A DNA stretch of 64,000 bases, from positions 124,001 through 188,000 of the forward strand of contig CAJNDS010002825.1 of assembly GCA_905221605.1 (NCBI GenBank), read 5' to 3'. The notes below the pieces were generated by a model. It worked only from the letters and a program-made list of their open reading frames with translations. It searched no databases and had not been told where the DNA came from. Origin of the DNA: Symbiodinium natans. Its lineage: Eukaryota; Sar; Dinophyceae; Suessiales; Symbiodiniaceae. The translations under genes were made by a program, and so were the position numbers. Shown in pieces: positions 33,201 to 42,034 of this stretch. Position 1 is the stretch's first letter, and each line of letters opens with the position of its first letter.

Positions 33201-35584
33201 CGGGAGCCCAGAGCACGGAGGAGACTTTTAGTCCTACGTCAGGACACGCAGCAGTGCGAATGATGTTTCTTTTTCATCTCATCTACAATTGGGAGCTTAC
33301 AGTTCTTGACATTCGTGACGCATTCTTGCAAGTCACGCAGAAAGCTCTGATGTATGCTGATATCTCACCGTGGATTCGAACACTACTTGGTTTGGATGAA
33401 GACCACGTATGGAAAGTGGAGAAGTGTCTGCCAGGGCAAAGATCAGCGGCAGAACAATGGTTTACCCATTTGGTTGAGATTTTGAAGCGTTTGGGATTTG
33501 AGCAATTTGTTGGGATACCCTCAATCTTGAAGCACCGAGTGAAGAAGATTGCAGTGTCGATTCATGTCGACGACGAGCTAGTTGCAGGTGCAAAAGGCGA
33601 AGGAAGATGGCTGATATGCGAGCTAGAGAAGTTTTTCAAGCTCACAGTTGAGGGACCGTTCCCATCCCACCGGGGATCGGGAGAACAGCTTCATTACCTG
33701 AAGAGGACCTATGAGTTCCTTGAAGAAGGAATTTTGGTGACAGTGTCGAAGAAGCACTACGAGAAGCTTAGAGGACTCTACAAGCTGGGGAACCGAAAGC
33801 CAAGACAAACCCCAGAGCACCAGCTGATTGGAACAGTGGACAATTCCAAAGAACTGGAGGAGAACGAGTGCAAGAAGTTTCGTTCAGCGTTGGGAACACT
33901 GTTGTACATTTCCCAAGACCGATGGGATTTGCAGCATGTGACGAAGTGTTTGGCAAGTAAGATGTCGAAGCCAACGGAACAAGCGTTAACCTGTTTGAAA
34001 CAAGCTTTGCTCTATGTGCAAGGAACAGAGCAACTGGGATTCCTACTGAAGTACACAAAGGTTGGAAACAAGATGATGGATGCGATCTATCAAAGAGAAG
34101 AGCAAGAAGAAGAAGACGAAGAAAAGAAAGGAACACACAGTATGGAAGTATTCACGGATGCAGATTGGGCATCAGACCGTGAAGCGAGATGGTCTACATC
34201 ATCAGTGATTGTGTGTGTGAATGCAGTGCCAGTACTTTCGTATAGCAGGACCCAGAAAGCTACAGCTTTAAGTTCGGCAGAGTCCGAAGTGCTAGCATGC
34301 TCAGGAGGAGCATCAGAAGCGATGTTACTGAAGAAGTTGTGGATGTTTCTTGCAGGAAAGTTACTCGTGGAGATCCGGATGGATTCAAGTGCGGGAAGAC
34401 AATGGATGATGCGAACAGGAGTCGGAGGACTCAAACATATCGATCTGAGAGTATTATGGCTTCAGCGAGGGGTGAAGAACAACAGCTTCAAAGCAAAGCC
34501 AGTGCCTACCAAATTAAACATTGCCGACTTGAATACAAAGCGCTTAGGAGTATCTCGAAGGAGATTTCTCATGTACCATATTGGAGCCATGGTGTGGAAT
34601 GGAGAAAGTCATGAGCGTTATGGGAAAGAAGAAGCAATGGAACATGTGGCAGGTGAAGTTTGCCGAAGCCAAGTTCGAGCACTACGTGCAACTTTGTTGA
34701 GTGAGCGAGGAAGCAAGACGGCTAGAGCGATGTACTTGACAATGATGGTGAATATGATTTCTCAGATTGCAGGACAGCCAGACGATTTTGGAGGACGAGA
34801 ACGAGAAGAACGAGAATTTGTTTTCATCTATGTGAAGGAAGTGAGTGGATGGATTATTCTTTTCAGTGTGCTACTAGGAGGAATTTTCGCTTTACTCTTG
34901 TTCTACATGGTCGAGCAGAAGGTGAACGAAGGACGACAGGAACCACAGGAAGAAGGACCACAGGAACCACAGGAAGAAGGACCACAGGAACCACAGGAAG
35001 AAGGACCACAGGAACCACAGGAAGAAGGACCACAGGAACCACAGGAAGAAGGACCACAGGAACCACAGGAAGAAGGACCACAGGAACCGCAGGAAGAAGG
35101 ACCACAGGAACCGCAGGAAGAAGGACCACAGGAACCGCAGGAAGAAGGACCACAGGAACCGCAGGAGGAATTCACTATTCGAAGATTTGTGCAAAAGTAT
35201 TGTCCGCCCGATGAGGATGATGTTCAACGTACAGCAAGGGCAGTCAATATGTATTTCCGTGATGCACCAGAGGATTCAGCGACAGGCAGTGGTAATGGGA
35301 TGCCTGGAATCAGTACAGTACCAGCAAGCCAAATCCATGTGAATGACGAAGAGCTTGCAAGGCGATTTCAAGAATGGGGAATGGTTAATATCATTCCTAT
35401 GGCACAGGATGTGGACGAACAGCTACGAGCACAACCCCATTATGTGTACACGCCTCATGGCAAGAGGTACCACCGACCTACATGTGCAGATGTGCAAAGG
35501 TCAGAGAGATTCACTTACAGTGCAGCAGTGCATGCGAGATTGCACTACCGTCCTTGTGGCAATTGCAGGCCCGGGACCATGTGA
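30230..35584 (+). CDS. pol: Pol polyprotein: protease, integrase, RT, RNase H plus C-terminal extension
   Basis: Residues are counted from 30275 (GTG). There is no good ATG, and the frame is open from 30230, -1 relative to gag. Protease: ILDSGAD, Asp73. A SAP-like helix pair lies at about 383-410. Integrase: H448-x3-H452-x5-C458-x2-C461, then D491, D549 and E589 (D-x39-E). A long acidic disordered linker follows (about 740-920). Reverse transcriptase: LDIRDAFLQ, Asp1012, and HVDD, Asp1099-Asp1100. RNase H: FTDADWASD, Asp1295; SSAESEV, Glu1336; MDSSAG, Asp1370. After RNase H come a membrane-like segment (about 1526-1544), about ten EGPQEPQE octapeptides, and a terminal H1733-x3-C1737-x23-C1761-x2-C1764 module. 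All catalytic residues are present and no stop interrupts them. Expression is probably by frameshift from gag. I see no classical slippery heptamer in the overlap. Confidence 0.93.
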   Translation, partial: RVSEEEGDWFTRRIEVQGPECYYIGDESENKQDHESDELYQWYENSLERVQGGLGPPGGLEPLSQGGSEPLNVRMVQLDTKQHVVILDSGADVSLLPRRLSDAGVEVSTPTSLRLQDAQGGAMRVEGMRRAVLQFSSCSVTEDFVLSDTNNILLSLGRLLKNGWKFVSVGCKQRQGGETWGEETQAGELVSPDGKARVPVEYQRNSLRLTAEVRGVEQVRAVKVTLAYDFGKVPEKDWSLLPNGTPVHRHFGLEFVKPPTGTWKYRTTIVKVGNEWEVIEATELLERKSDLEDRIPGLLFRSEILTFLHRTPEYLDKCLVEEVAPEEAPKEEEKKMEEEPEWFGRERGAPEELQVPVPKGVVKQQGKAGGHQELELDMGSTIVVNGESLTATSEIEKLREGCRYLGLSVSGSKVKMFRRLCNYLTEDRDEDAEEVADRLRKQRPKARTRPGVPEPTEAEIEEHMATHMPMQPWCDFCAAAKSKQDHTPQSSEAKYEDPGKPVIQMDFMYMGQNSVSLIILDSWTRFSWAIPVPGKAPTKKLAEKVVKFSLEMNYISEEVLFAIDVEPATTALLDLIVAIRQKLGYKAGKYPNKPYHKGRTARVERHIQNLRRQSLTMIEMVEDRIGEKIPEDHALRAWAIHHAAWLFNRYHLHSGTQSTAFQLVYGRPYQGQILPFGEYVFGLAKPGGVKNRSLWTGGIWVGKDDRDMDVITSKDGIFTSRSVRRTQPAWRARETLQLQGSPWTKKAPRLGHTAHAAPLPRIVEEPGKEKEGGENEPEPAGDEAGSDVESSKHDTISDLLLSSGQPTPRSSSTDSNQGGGQKRETEGEEREEPAKASKTADAEEPPTKQQKTAESSPTSADPGSPKGSLFPPLYAGQVEEQEDETGYHEDDLWEERVWKECEEEYEADSEGEEEDEDRPPKVSEEELERLDAEAGKAELDKLANMKVVKTIKKEECSEEGKFLTLRTVFDWRKRDGVWKRRCRIVCREFRAGAQSTEETFSPTSGHAAVRMMFLFHLIYNWELTVLDIRDAFLQVTQKALMYADISPWIRTLLGLDEDHVWKVEKCLPGQRSAAEQWFTHLVEILKRLGFEQFVGIPSILKHRVKKIAVSIHVDDELVAGAKGEGRWLICELEKFFKLTVEGPFPSHRGSGEQLHYLKRTYEFLEEGILVTVSKKHYEKLRGLYKLGNRKPRQTPEHQLIGTVDNSKELEENECKKFRSALGTLLYISQDRWDLQHVTKCLASKMSKPTEQALTCLKQALLYVQGTEQLGFLLKYTKVGNKMMDAIYQREEQEEEDEEKKGTHSMEVFTDADWASDREARWSTSSVIVCVNAVPVLSYSRTQKATALSSAESEVLACSGGASEAMLLKKLWMFLAGKLLVEIRMDSSAGRQWMMRTGVGGLKHIDLRVLWLQRGVKNNSFKAKPVPTKLNIADLNTKRLGVSRRRFLMYHIGAMVWNGESHERYGKEEAMEHVAGEVCRSQVRALRATLLSERGSKTARAMYLTMMVNMISQIAGQPDDFGGREREEREFVFIYVKEVSGWIILFSVLLGGIFALLLFYMVEQKVNEGRQEPQEEGPQEPQEEGPQEPQEEGPQEPQEEGPQEPQEEGPQEPQEEGPQEPQEEGPQEPQEEGPQEPQEEGPQEPQEEFTIRRFVQKYCPPDEDDVQRTARAVNMYFRDAPEDSATGSGNGMPGISTVPASQIHVNDEELARRFQEWGMVNIIPMAQDVDEQLRAQPHYVYTPHGKRYHRPTCADVQRSERFTYSAAVHARLHYRPCGNCRPGTM
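34926..35167 (+). repeat. 24-bp in-frame minisatellite inside pol
   Basis: About ten copies of GGACCACAGGAACC(A/G)CAGGAAGAA, each coding EGPQEPQE. The A/G variant separates early from late copies, which suggests two rounds of expansion. The array keeps the reading frame, so selection for the frame is possible. All other frames are also open here. Confidence 0.92.
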
Positions 35585-35825
35585 GTGAATGATGGAATGT
35601 TTCACTTTTCCGTACAGTGTGAGCTACAACGAGTACAAGCTTACCTGAGCGAAGTGTTACCCACGAGGAAGCAGTGGGAACAGTTTTCACCGAGTGCAAG
35701 GACTCCAATAGGGAGAGCACAACGAGGCCATCGCACAATACCAGATGAGCCCAACGACATACCTGTACAGTTTCTACAAACCCGTTACTGTAGAGTGATG
35801 TTGAGCTTACAGTTCGCACAACATC

Positions 35826-35834
35826 AAGGCGGGG
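35826..35834 (+). promoter_or_regulatory. Polypurine tract
   Basis: AAGGCGGGG ends exactly at the base before the right LTR. It is purine apart from one C, as expected for plus-strand priming. Confidence 0.7.
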
Positions 35835-35969
35835 TGTAAAGTTTTTCTACTACCTGGGAACCCCACCTACCAACCCAAACGGTTGATGAGCATGTGTGGA
35901 TTTGTGACTCATGTTTTACCGACAGCGCCTTTACCGGTTCAAGGAAAAAGAGCGACTTGAAGTTTAGCA
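35835..35969 (+). repeat. Right (3') LTR
   Basis: 135 bases, identical to the left LTR except C at 35880. It is followed at once by GAACC (35970-35974), the right copy of the target site duplication. Confidence 0.95.
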
Positions 35970-35974
35970 GAACC

Positions 35975-36880
35975 ACTTTCTGGAGTCCGCTTTCCGTCAG
36001 CGCTGCGGTCACCGTCGTTGCATCGTCCAAGGCGAGCGTTGTCCATCGAGCTCATCGTCCGAGCCGACCGCACCATCGAGCGTCCGTGCCCCGCATCATC
36101 GCCGCGTCGTCGCCGTCGTCGCCCGTCGTCGTCGACGTGCCCGTTTCGCCGTCGCGTCGCCCGCCGTCGTTGCCGCCCGCCGTCGCACCGTCGCCGCATC
36201 GTCGAGCCCCCGCATTGCGAGTGCCCGTCGTCGTCCACGCGCAGGGCGCTTGGCATTGGGCATGCCGTCCTTTTGACATCCAGAGCAGCGTGCGCCTGCC
36301 GAAACCGGCTCGGTTCGGGGCTTCAGGGTTGCTGGGGAACTCGCAGGCAGCCTGTTGGGTGGGATTGGGGGTTCTGGGGGCTGAAGCTGGGCCCTCTCTG
36401 AAGATGTGCTACACCTTGGCGGACCTGCCTCAAAACCTCCCTGTGAAGAAAAGCATTTCAAAAGCTCAAGTGTTCCGCAAAGCATGGTGTTTTGCTTCAT
36501 GGGGTTCGAAGTGTACGTGGTCATTTGGCACACTTAGCCCATTTTTGAGTCGTGGCTTCACCCGCAACTCTCCTTTTCCCAAAAGCAGTTTGGGTGGACT
36601 CGTTCGGGGCAAGCTTTTGTTTTTTCCACACTGGCGTTTGTCGTTTTCTTCGCGTTGCCCCGAAACGGTGCCATGCAGTGTAGTTCTATGTCCTCCAGTT
36701 TGTGGTGCAGGCTCATCAAAGTCCTATCTGCCGCTCTCGTTTGGTTTCTTGTAGAGCGAATGTTGGAAAATCGTCACACATGGGATTTGTTTCGGTGCCG
36801 GCCCGATTGGCCCCACAAAACACAACAAGCTGGACAATTGAAGTTCCGCGATAGCACAGCCCCAGTGTTTGTGAGCAGCC
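35975..36880. other. Right flank; CGTCGT-rich low-complexity DNA
   Basis: Bases 35995-36245 are dominated by CGTCG/GCCGTCG words, which leave several frames open without protein-like order. From 36250 to 36880 no coding sequence is supported. This would contain the upstream region of the gene starting at 36881. No promoter motif is recognisable. Confidence 0.5.
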
Positions 36881-38161
36881 ATGTGGCGTCGCGTCGTGGC
36901 CGCCGCGCTCGCTCTCGCTGTCTTGTGCGCGGATGATCGTCTACCACTGGCAAAGGAGGCTGTGTGCGGAACAGGCGGGCAGGATTGCCCCAGGTGCAAC
37001 GCTTCGTTGACAAAGTGGTCCCACTGCACATTGGATGCCGAGCAGAGCTTCGCGGGTGGCACAACGGCCTTCCTGAAGAGCAAGGATTGCCCTGTCGGCA
37101 TGGCTGTCTTTGTTAGCTCGACTCTTTCTCACAAGTATAACTCTTCCAAGATGGCAGATGCTGTGCTGACTGCTCCCGTACCACGTGGGGATGAGAAGGC
37201 GAGAGAGATGGCGTCACAGGTCCTGCGCGCTGCGAACAAGTTCTTGCTTGCGATGCCGGAAGAGACAGTTGTCAGAGGTGCTGAGATTGGCGTCAAGGCA
37301 GCCAGTCTGCAATCCATGTGTTTTGGGGTCTTTCTCCCAAACTCGGCGTGCAGCCTCTGCATCGAGCACGTTGACCTCCCAGACGCAAAGGTGCATCTGG
37401 AAGTGAGGCAGCAGGTGAATTGCACAGTCCAGGACTGGATGACTGGGCTGTGCAATTGTGCCGGTGCTGTCACACGCGGTCGGCTGTTGGGGCTCTTGTA
37501 CTCGTACGTGCACGATATGCTCCTTATGATAGGCCTGAGTTTCCACATGCCGGACCCGACTCCCACGAACCTTCTGTTGACTTGCAATCCTGAAGGCAGC
37601 ACATCCTTTCAGCCACCAGGAGTGCAGTGGGCCGATTTTCTGGCCACCAGCAGCGGTCAGTCAAAGCGAGGCTTGCTGGCGGGGTCAGATCGTGAGATTG
37701 CCGGCAAGGTGACTGTCTTCTTCGGGGCCATCATGATTGGGGCTCAACGCGCCCACCTGAAATCGGTGGAGCAGATGGCAGACTTTTGCATAAACAGATT
37801 GTCGTTGCAGAGAGGTGCGGCCCTTTGCATGGAGAAAGTGTGGTCCGAGCAGCAGAAGATGAGCGACGAGGAGCTTCGCGACTTCAGGAGGTTTGTGGCA
37901 TCAGAGATCTTTTTCGAGCAGTTTGATGCCTTGTCAGCTCGCGTCGCGGACGTCGAGCTCGAGCTCGCAGAAGTGAAGATCAAGCTCGCGGACGTGAAGA
38001 TTGGAGGCGCTCGTTTTCCTTCGTCCTTCTCACTTGCAGTTTGTCTTGTGATTGGCCATAACGAGATACAAACTTTTGGTGTTGTGCGAAGCTCTGCAGG
38101 CGCGACCTCAATCTCATCCGTCTGGGTGCGGGAGCTGATCCGCAAGGACTGTGCCGTGTGA
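36881..38161 (+). CDS. Predicted secreted or lumenal Cys-containing protein, 426 aa
   Basis: The ATG at 36881 is chosen because it is followed at once by a signal-peptide pattern: basic MWRR, hydrophobic VVAAALALAVLC, then ADD. The mature part has a CPRC motif near residue 36, an NCT near 180 followed by CNC, and Cys pairs such as CSLC, which suggests disulfide bonding. Near the end is a heptad-like acidic/basic run (about 351-366, DVELELAEVKIKLADVKI), then a less convincing tail that may be read-through intron. The ORF is uninterrupted for 1,281 bases, unlike the intron-rich ankyrin gene. No family is recognised. It starts 911 bases after the copia element, which does not interrupt it. Confidence 0.6.
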   Translation: MWRRVVAAALALAVLCADDRLPLAKEAVCGTGGQDCPRCNASLTKWSHCTLDAEQSFAGGTTAFLKSKDCPVGMAVFVSSTLSHKYNSSKMADAVLTAPVPRGDEKAREMASQVLRAANKFLLAMPEETVVRGAEIGVKAASLQSMCFGVFLPNSACSLCIEHVDLPDAKVHLEVRQQVNCTVQDWMTGLCNCAGAVTRGRLLGLLYSYVHDMLLMIGLSFHMPDPTPTNLLLTCNPEGSTSFQPPGVQWADFLATSSGQSKRGLLAGSDREIAGKVTVFFGAIMIGAQRAHLKSVEQMADFCINRLSLQRGAALCMEKVWSEQQKMSDEELRDFRRFVASEIFFEQFDALSARVADVELELAEVKIKLADVKIGGARFPSSFSLAVCLVIGHNEIQTFGVVRSSAGATSISSVWVRELIRKDCAV

Positions 38162-38573
38162 GAGCAAATGCCGGTAATTGGAGCGCAAGGCTGGCCGAGA
38201 GCATCAGTAGCATTCAGCTGAACGCAGGGTTGGGGCACCTGTTGGGATCTGAGCTCCAGTGTGTCTCGGACGCTCGTCGAGAGGGGCGGAGCATGCAGCA
38301 CGCCCATAGTGGCACACGCCTGATCGTGGGGGAGGGGAGGGGCGGGAGGGTGGGAGTTTCGGCTGTTCCTTGCTGGAGTGTTTCTGCAAGTTTGCTGTCA
38401 GTTCATGTCTGCCACAGTTTTGACCCACTCGACTTGCAGGATCGGACGGTCACAGGAAAGCTGAGGCCCGAGGAGGATTCCGATGCAAATCATGTCCACG
38501 TTGCAAGCAGTTCTCCAAGACGGGTGGCTGAATTTGTTCGCATCTCTGTTGAAAAAAAGTTGCCGACCCACAA

Positions 38574-39120
38574 CTGAAGTTCGATGACGGCAAGGAATGC
38601 AAGGAGCTCGAGCCGACGGGCAATGCGTTCCAAGTGAAAGGAACCTTGTCTATCGCCGCGACCTTAGCTCCATTCGATTGCCTGAGGTTTCTGTATTTAC
38701 GAGCGGTTCTCCACGCTTTTGAAAAAAGGTGGATGACTTGAAGAAGGCCCTGCGCTTGGATTTTGCACGTGGATTTAGCTCGTCCTGTCTTTGGAGTTGT
38801 TTGCAGATGCGCGATGAAAACAGTGAAGTTTAGAGTGTCCATGTTTGCACCTCTCGCAACCCATGAAATCAGGCAATGAAAGCGGAGAAGGAACTGTCCA
38901 GAATCCTTTGTTTATCGCTGCAGGCAATCGACCCTTCCTTGTCTCCGTATCAAGCGTCCAAGATCGGCATTTACAGCCAGAAGGAGGACTTTTCATGTCT
39001 CCCCTAGCCCTCCCTGTGCCGCGTCTCAGCGTGACTTCGCAGGACAAGGACTGGGTGAAGGAAGACGAAGACAGTGAAGTCAATCGCGGCACATCCAAGC
39101 CCAGCACCTGGTTTCGATGA
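38574..39120 (+). CDS. Candidate multi-exon gene with Crinkler-like ubiquitin fold
   Basis: Four plus-strand pieces in different frames, most after an AG|G, read in order like a small ubiquitin-fold domain: LKFDDGKECKELEPTGNAFQV (38574-38635), VDDLKKALRLDFA (from 38729), KAEKELSRILCLSLQAID with SKIGIYSQKEDF (38878-38988), and DKDWVKEDEDSEVNRG (from 39043, stop at 39118-39120). Crinkler-type N-terminal domains show VxDLKxAI, then a short L-x-LY/IY strand, then a W-L/V-x-(D/E)-rich turn. The exon joins were not confirmed by phase, and the first exon is not found. It could instead be unrelated exons. Confidence 0.3.
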
Positions 39121-40725
39121 CTTTTCAGCTTAGGGTTTTTAGCCGTCGCCCCGCTCGCAGGTCAGATTGCTATGGGTTCGTGCTGCCACCGGCGCCCCAT
39201 GTGCAGGGGCAGGCCAGGCGACTAAGACCTGTGGTAAGCCAGAGAAAAAAGCGCACTTGAGTAGCGATCGGCCGATCTGACTGTATAGAGCATTGCAAGC
39301 CTTGCTGCGCTTCCCCTCGAAGCTTTTGCAAGATGTGCAACGCATACTGAAGTTGGACTGCGACATGCAGCGGGGCCAACATGAGCCGTCGAATTTCTCA
39401 GACACCGGCAGGCCTCTGCATCGGGTCTGGGTCAAGAAGCGTTAGAGGCTGCGTGGCCACAGCTTCAGACGGTTGGGCTGCCGTTTTGGTTCGACAAGGG
39501 TGGTGTGCGCAGATGATAGATGAGCATTTTGAGAGCAGTGCATAGATGACTTTGAAACATTCTAAACCAAAGGTTTAAGGTCTCAAGTCCATTCAAGCCT
39601 TGTCTTACATTCAAAGCGTTGGTTTGGGGGCTGTCTCCTGTGTCGTTATGGTGGATCGTCTGAGCATGGCTGAGCGATGGCAGCCGATGCGTGGACGGGG
39701 TCTTGGGAAGTTGTCGTCTACCGGTCCGCCCGCCTTGTAGGCCAGATGTAGGTACCTCAAAGCCAGGAATAGTTAGGTTTGTGAAGGCTTCCTGGAGGAT
39801 GTAGGCTGTTTGCTCTTCTGCTGCTGCAATTTTGCGGAAAATTCGGGATATGTGACAAGTGCGATGTTTCTGTTGACGGACAGTGCGTCTGAGGTCGGCA
39901 CACTCTTCTGGCGCCCCAAGTGGCGGCCCGGACAGGTCCTGCGCGCCGCGATTTCTTTATAGGGCAGACAGGAATTGCTGGATTAGTGAGCGGACTTGGT
40001 TGCAGCATCCACTGCCTTTGAAAATCTAGGCATTGCGCCCCTACCACACGCCTGAACCCTTGGTCTCTGCGCCGGCAGCTGAAACGGCTTTAAAGAAACA
40101 GCCTTCGAACAGTCACACAGACATTGACTGGTTTCTTCTTGCCCCAACGTCACTGGAAGAGCTCGCCTCAAGCCCTGAAATAAGCACAATTTTCCAAGAA
40201 TCCCTGTTAACCCTATTCAACCCTCGGTCCTAATGTAGGACATCTCCCTCAGCGCAGGTGGCGAGTCCGAACACTTGGGGCTCAGGTGTGGCCTGGGTTT
40301 CTTTGTGGTAAAACGCAGCCATCAGCCCTGGTTGGACATGGCCCATGCTTAGATGCTTGAACACACCACATCCCTAAGCAACCTTAGCACTTTCGTACTT
40401 CCCAACCGTATAAGAGCTATAAACCTTACCTTACAAGAGGCGTCCCCCAGCAGCACCCCAACTTACCTCCCCCGCCCCTGTTCCGAAGTCAACTTAACGG
40501 CCTCAGGTGGCTTCGTGTTTTTTTTTGGGGCTTCGGGGCTTTGGGGCTTTGGGGTGCTCGATGTTCGGACGTGCCGGGGGAGCATTCGGAGTTCATTCGC
40601 GGATGCCTCTCATAGAACCTTGTATATTCCTTATATTCTTGTGTTGCCACCAAGGCTGTTGAAATCCTGCCGCCCTCCACCCCTGTATTCTTGGCTGATG
40701 TTCATGTTGTGCATGCGTTGCCTTG
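39121..40725. other. No supported gene
   Basis: Mixed sequence. A minus-strand frame at 39139-39435 and plus-strand fragments near 39365-39440 have no recognisable domain. Bases 40520-40560 hold a short T/G-rich run with repeated GCTTTGGG. Confidence 0.4.
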
Positions 40726-42034
40726 ATGATCATGCGTGGTGTCGGTAGCAGAGCAGTTGCAAACATGGATGCAAATCTCGGGCGCCGCTACGTGCCCCGA
40801 CCATCTTTGGATGCGAAGCGTCGGAGGGTCGGCGATGACCTTTACAATCGCTACGATGAGCGCCTGCAGCACCTGCCCGATCACACGACAGACCTGTACG
40901 AGGAAAGCTTGCGGTGTGCACAGCCGAAGGCCCCGCCCATGGCCACTCCTAGCCATCACAGGGATGCGGGCAACTGGATGGATGAGATGCAGGAGCCTGC
41001 CCGAGGCTCCGGCAAAGGCCCGGGCAAAGGCCCGGGCAAAGGCCCGGGCAAGGATGAGGGCCGAGAGGATAGGCGGCAGCCCAAGGACGAGGGCGGCCAC
41101 GAAGAGCTGCAGGCGCAAGAGTGTTTTTGTGGATTTGTTGGTAGCTGCTGTCGAAGAGTGTAGGTGAGTGCAGCACGCTCCCCACGTCTTGCTGCATGCG
41201 AGCTTTTGTCACCGTGATTGACTGATTTATTCATCGGAAGGGCTCATCAAGTTCTGTTTCAGGGTGGACTGTGAAGGGAGTTCGGTTGCTGCTGCAGGCC
41301 ATTGCTCAAGTCGATGTTGGAAGGCAAACCAAATTGGTCAGACTAAGCGTGGATCCAAGATCGTCAAAAACACGGTGAAGTCTTGCTTTGCTAAGTCGGT
41401 GCAGGGAGAGTGAGGATAAGATGGGTCTTTGGCCAAGTTCCGATGCGTGTGATCCCGGCAGGCTGGTGAAGAGGGCGACGTAACGGCCCATTCGGCTGCT
41501 TTCTGGGCACGGAAGATGTTCCGCGAGGGCAAGGTCGGCCTAGACTTAGCCGGGTCTCCGAAAGAGGCGTTGCTGCGTTTCCACGAGCGCTACACTGGCG
41601 CCCAGGACTTCGTGCTCCATTGCCGTGAGCTGCCCAATGGCCAATTTTTCGATCTGGCTCAAGACAAGACCCGCCAGAACAAAAACCGACGCGATGGCTG
41701 GGAGGTCGTGCTGACTACGCCCTCCTTCCTGAACTTAACCTACGAGGGGCGCGGACCAACGCCTCGGGTGGCCCAGACAGCAGCGTGCAGTGAATGGGTG
41801 GCAAACATTGAGGTCCTAGCTGCTGCACTGAAGCTTCCGCCCACATTGGCGGAGATCAAGCAGACCCTGACCTCCTCTCTAACCATGGCCCAGAGGAGCT
41901 TCATCATCCGGACCCTGAAGCGTGAGGTCCCGGAGTTTCTGGCAGAAAAGGCACGCGAGGTGCACCAAGCCTTCCGAGACCTTGGCTGCAGTCATGCTTC
42001 CTGGGATGAAGAAGCTGAGCGCGCCAGCGGGTAG
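40726..42034 (+). CDS. Unknown two-exon gene
   Basis: Exon 1 (40726-41112) starts ATG ATC ATG and codes a charged protein with a basic patch (SLDAKRRRVGDD), an aromatic DLYNRYDERLQHL segment and three GKGP repeats before a KDEGGHEELQ end. Exon 2 (41462-42034) begins AGEEGDVTAHSAAFWARKM and runs through KEALLRFHERYTGAQDFVLH, a Lys/Arg patch and a helical C-terminus (MAQRSFIIRTLKREVPEFLAEKAREVHQAF). The proposed intron 41113-41461 has donor CAG|GCGCAAG and acceptor CGGCAG|G. Both junctions are phase 0 and the join leaves an open frame. A canonical GTGAGT at 41164 lies after an in-frame stop and is not used. No domain is recognised. Exon 2 could splice on instead of ending at the TAG. Confidence 0.5.

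Larger units (their letters stand above)
27002..35969 (+). mobile_element. Complete Ty1/copia LTR retrotransposon, 8,968 bp
   Basis: The element has matching 135-bp LTRs beginning TG and ending CA. The same five bases, GAACC, lie just outside each end (26997-27001 and 35970-35974). It has a primer-binding site directly after the left LTR, a purine-rich tract directly before the right LTR, a gag frame with a zinc knuckle, and a pol frame ordered protease, integrase, reverse transcriptase, RNase H. That order, with integrase before reverse transcriptase, defines Ty1/copia. One LTR difference in 135 bases indicates a recent insertion. The part before gag is broken across three frames, so the copy may not be fully autonomous. 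Pol has an unusual C-terminal extension. Confidence 0.95.

Noticed and set aside
41164-41169. GTGAGT donor in the unknown two-exon gene
   Set aside because: It lies just after an in-frame TAG at 41161-41163, so it cannot end the coding exon in the frame that joins exon 2.
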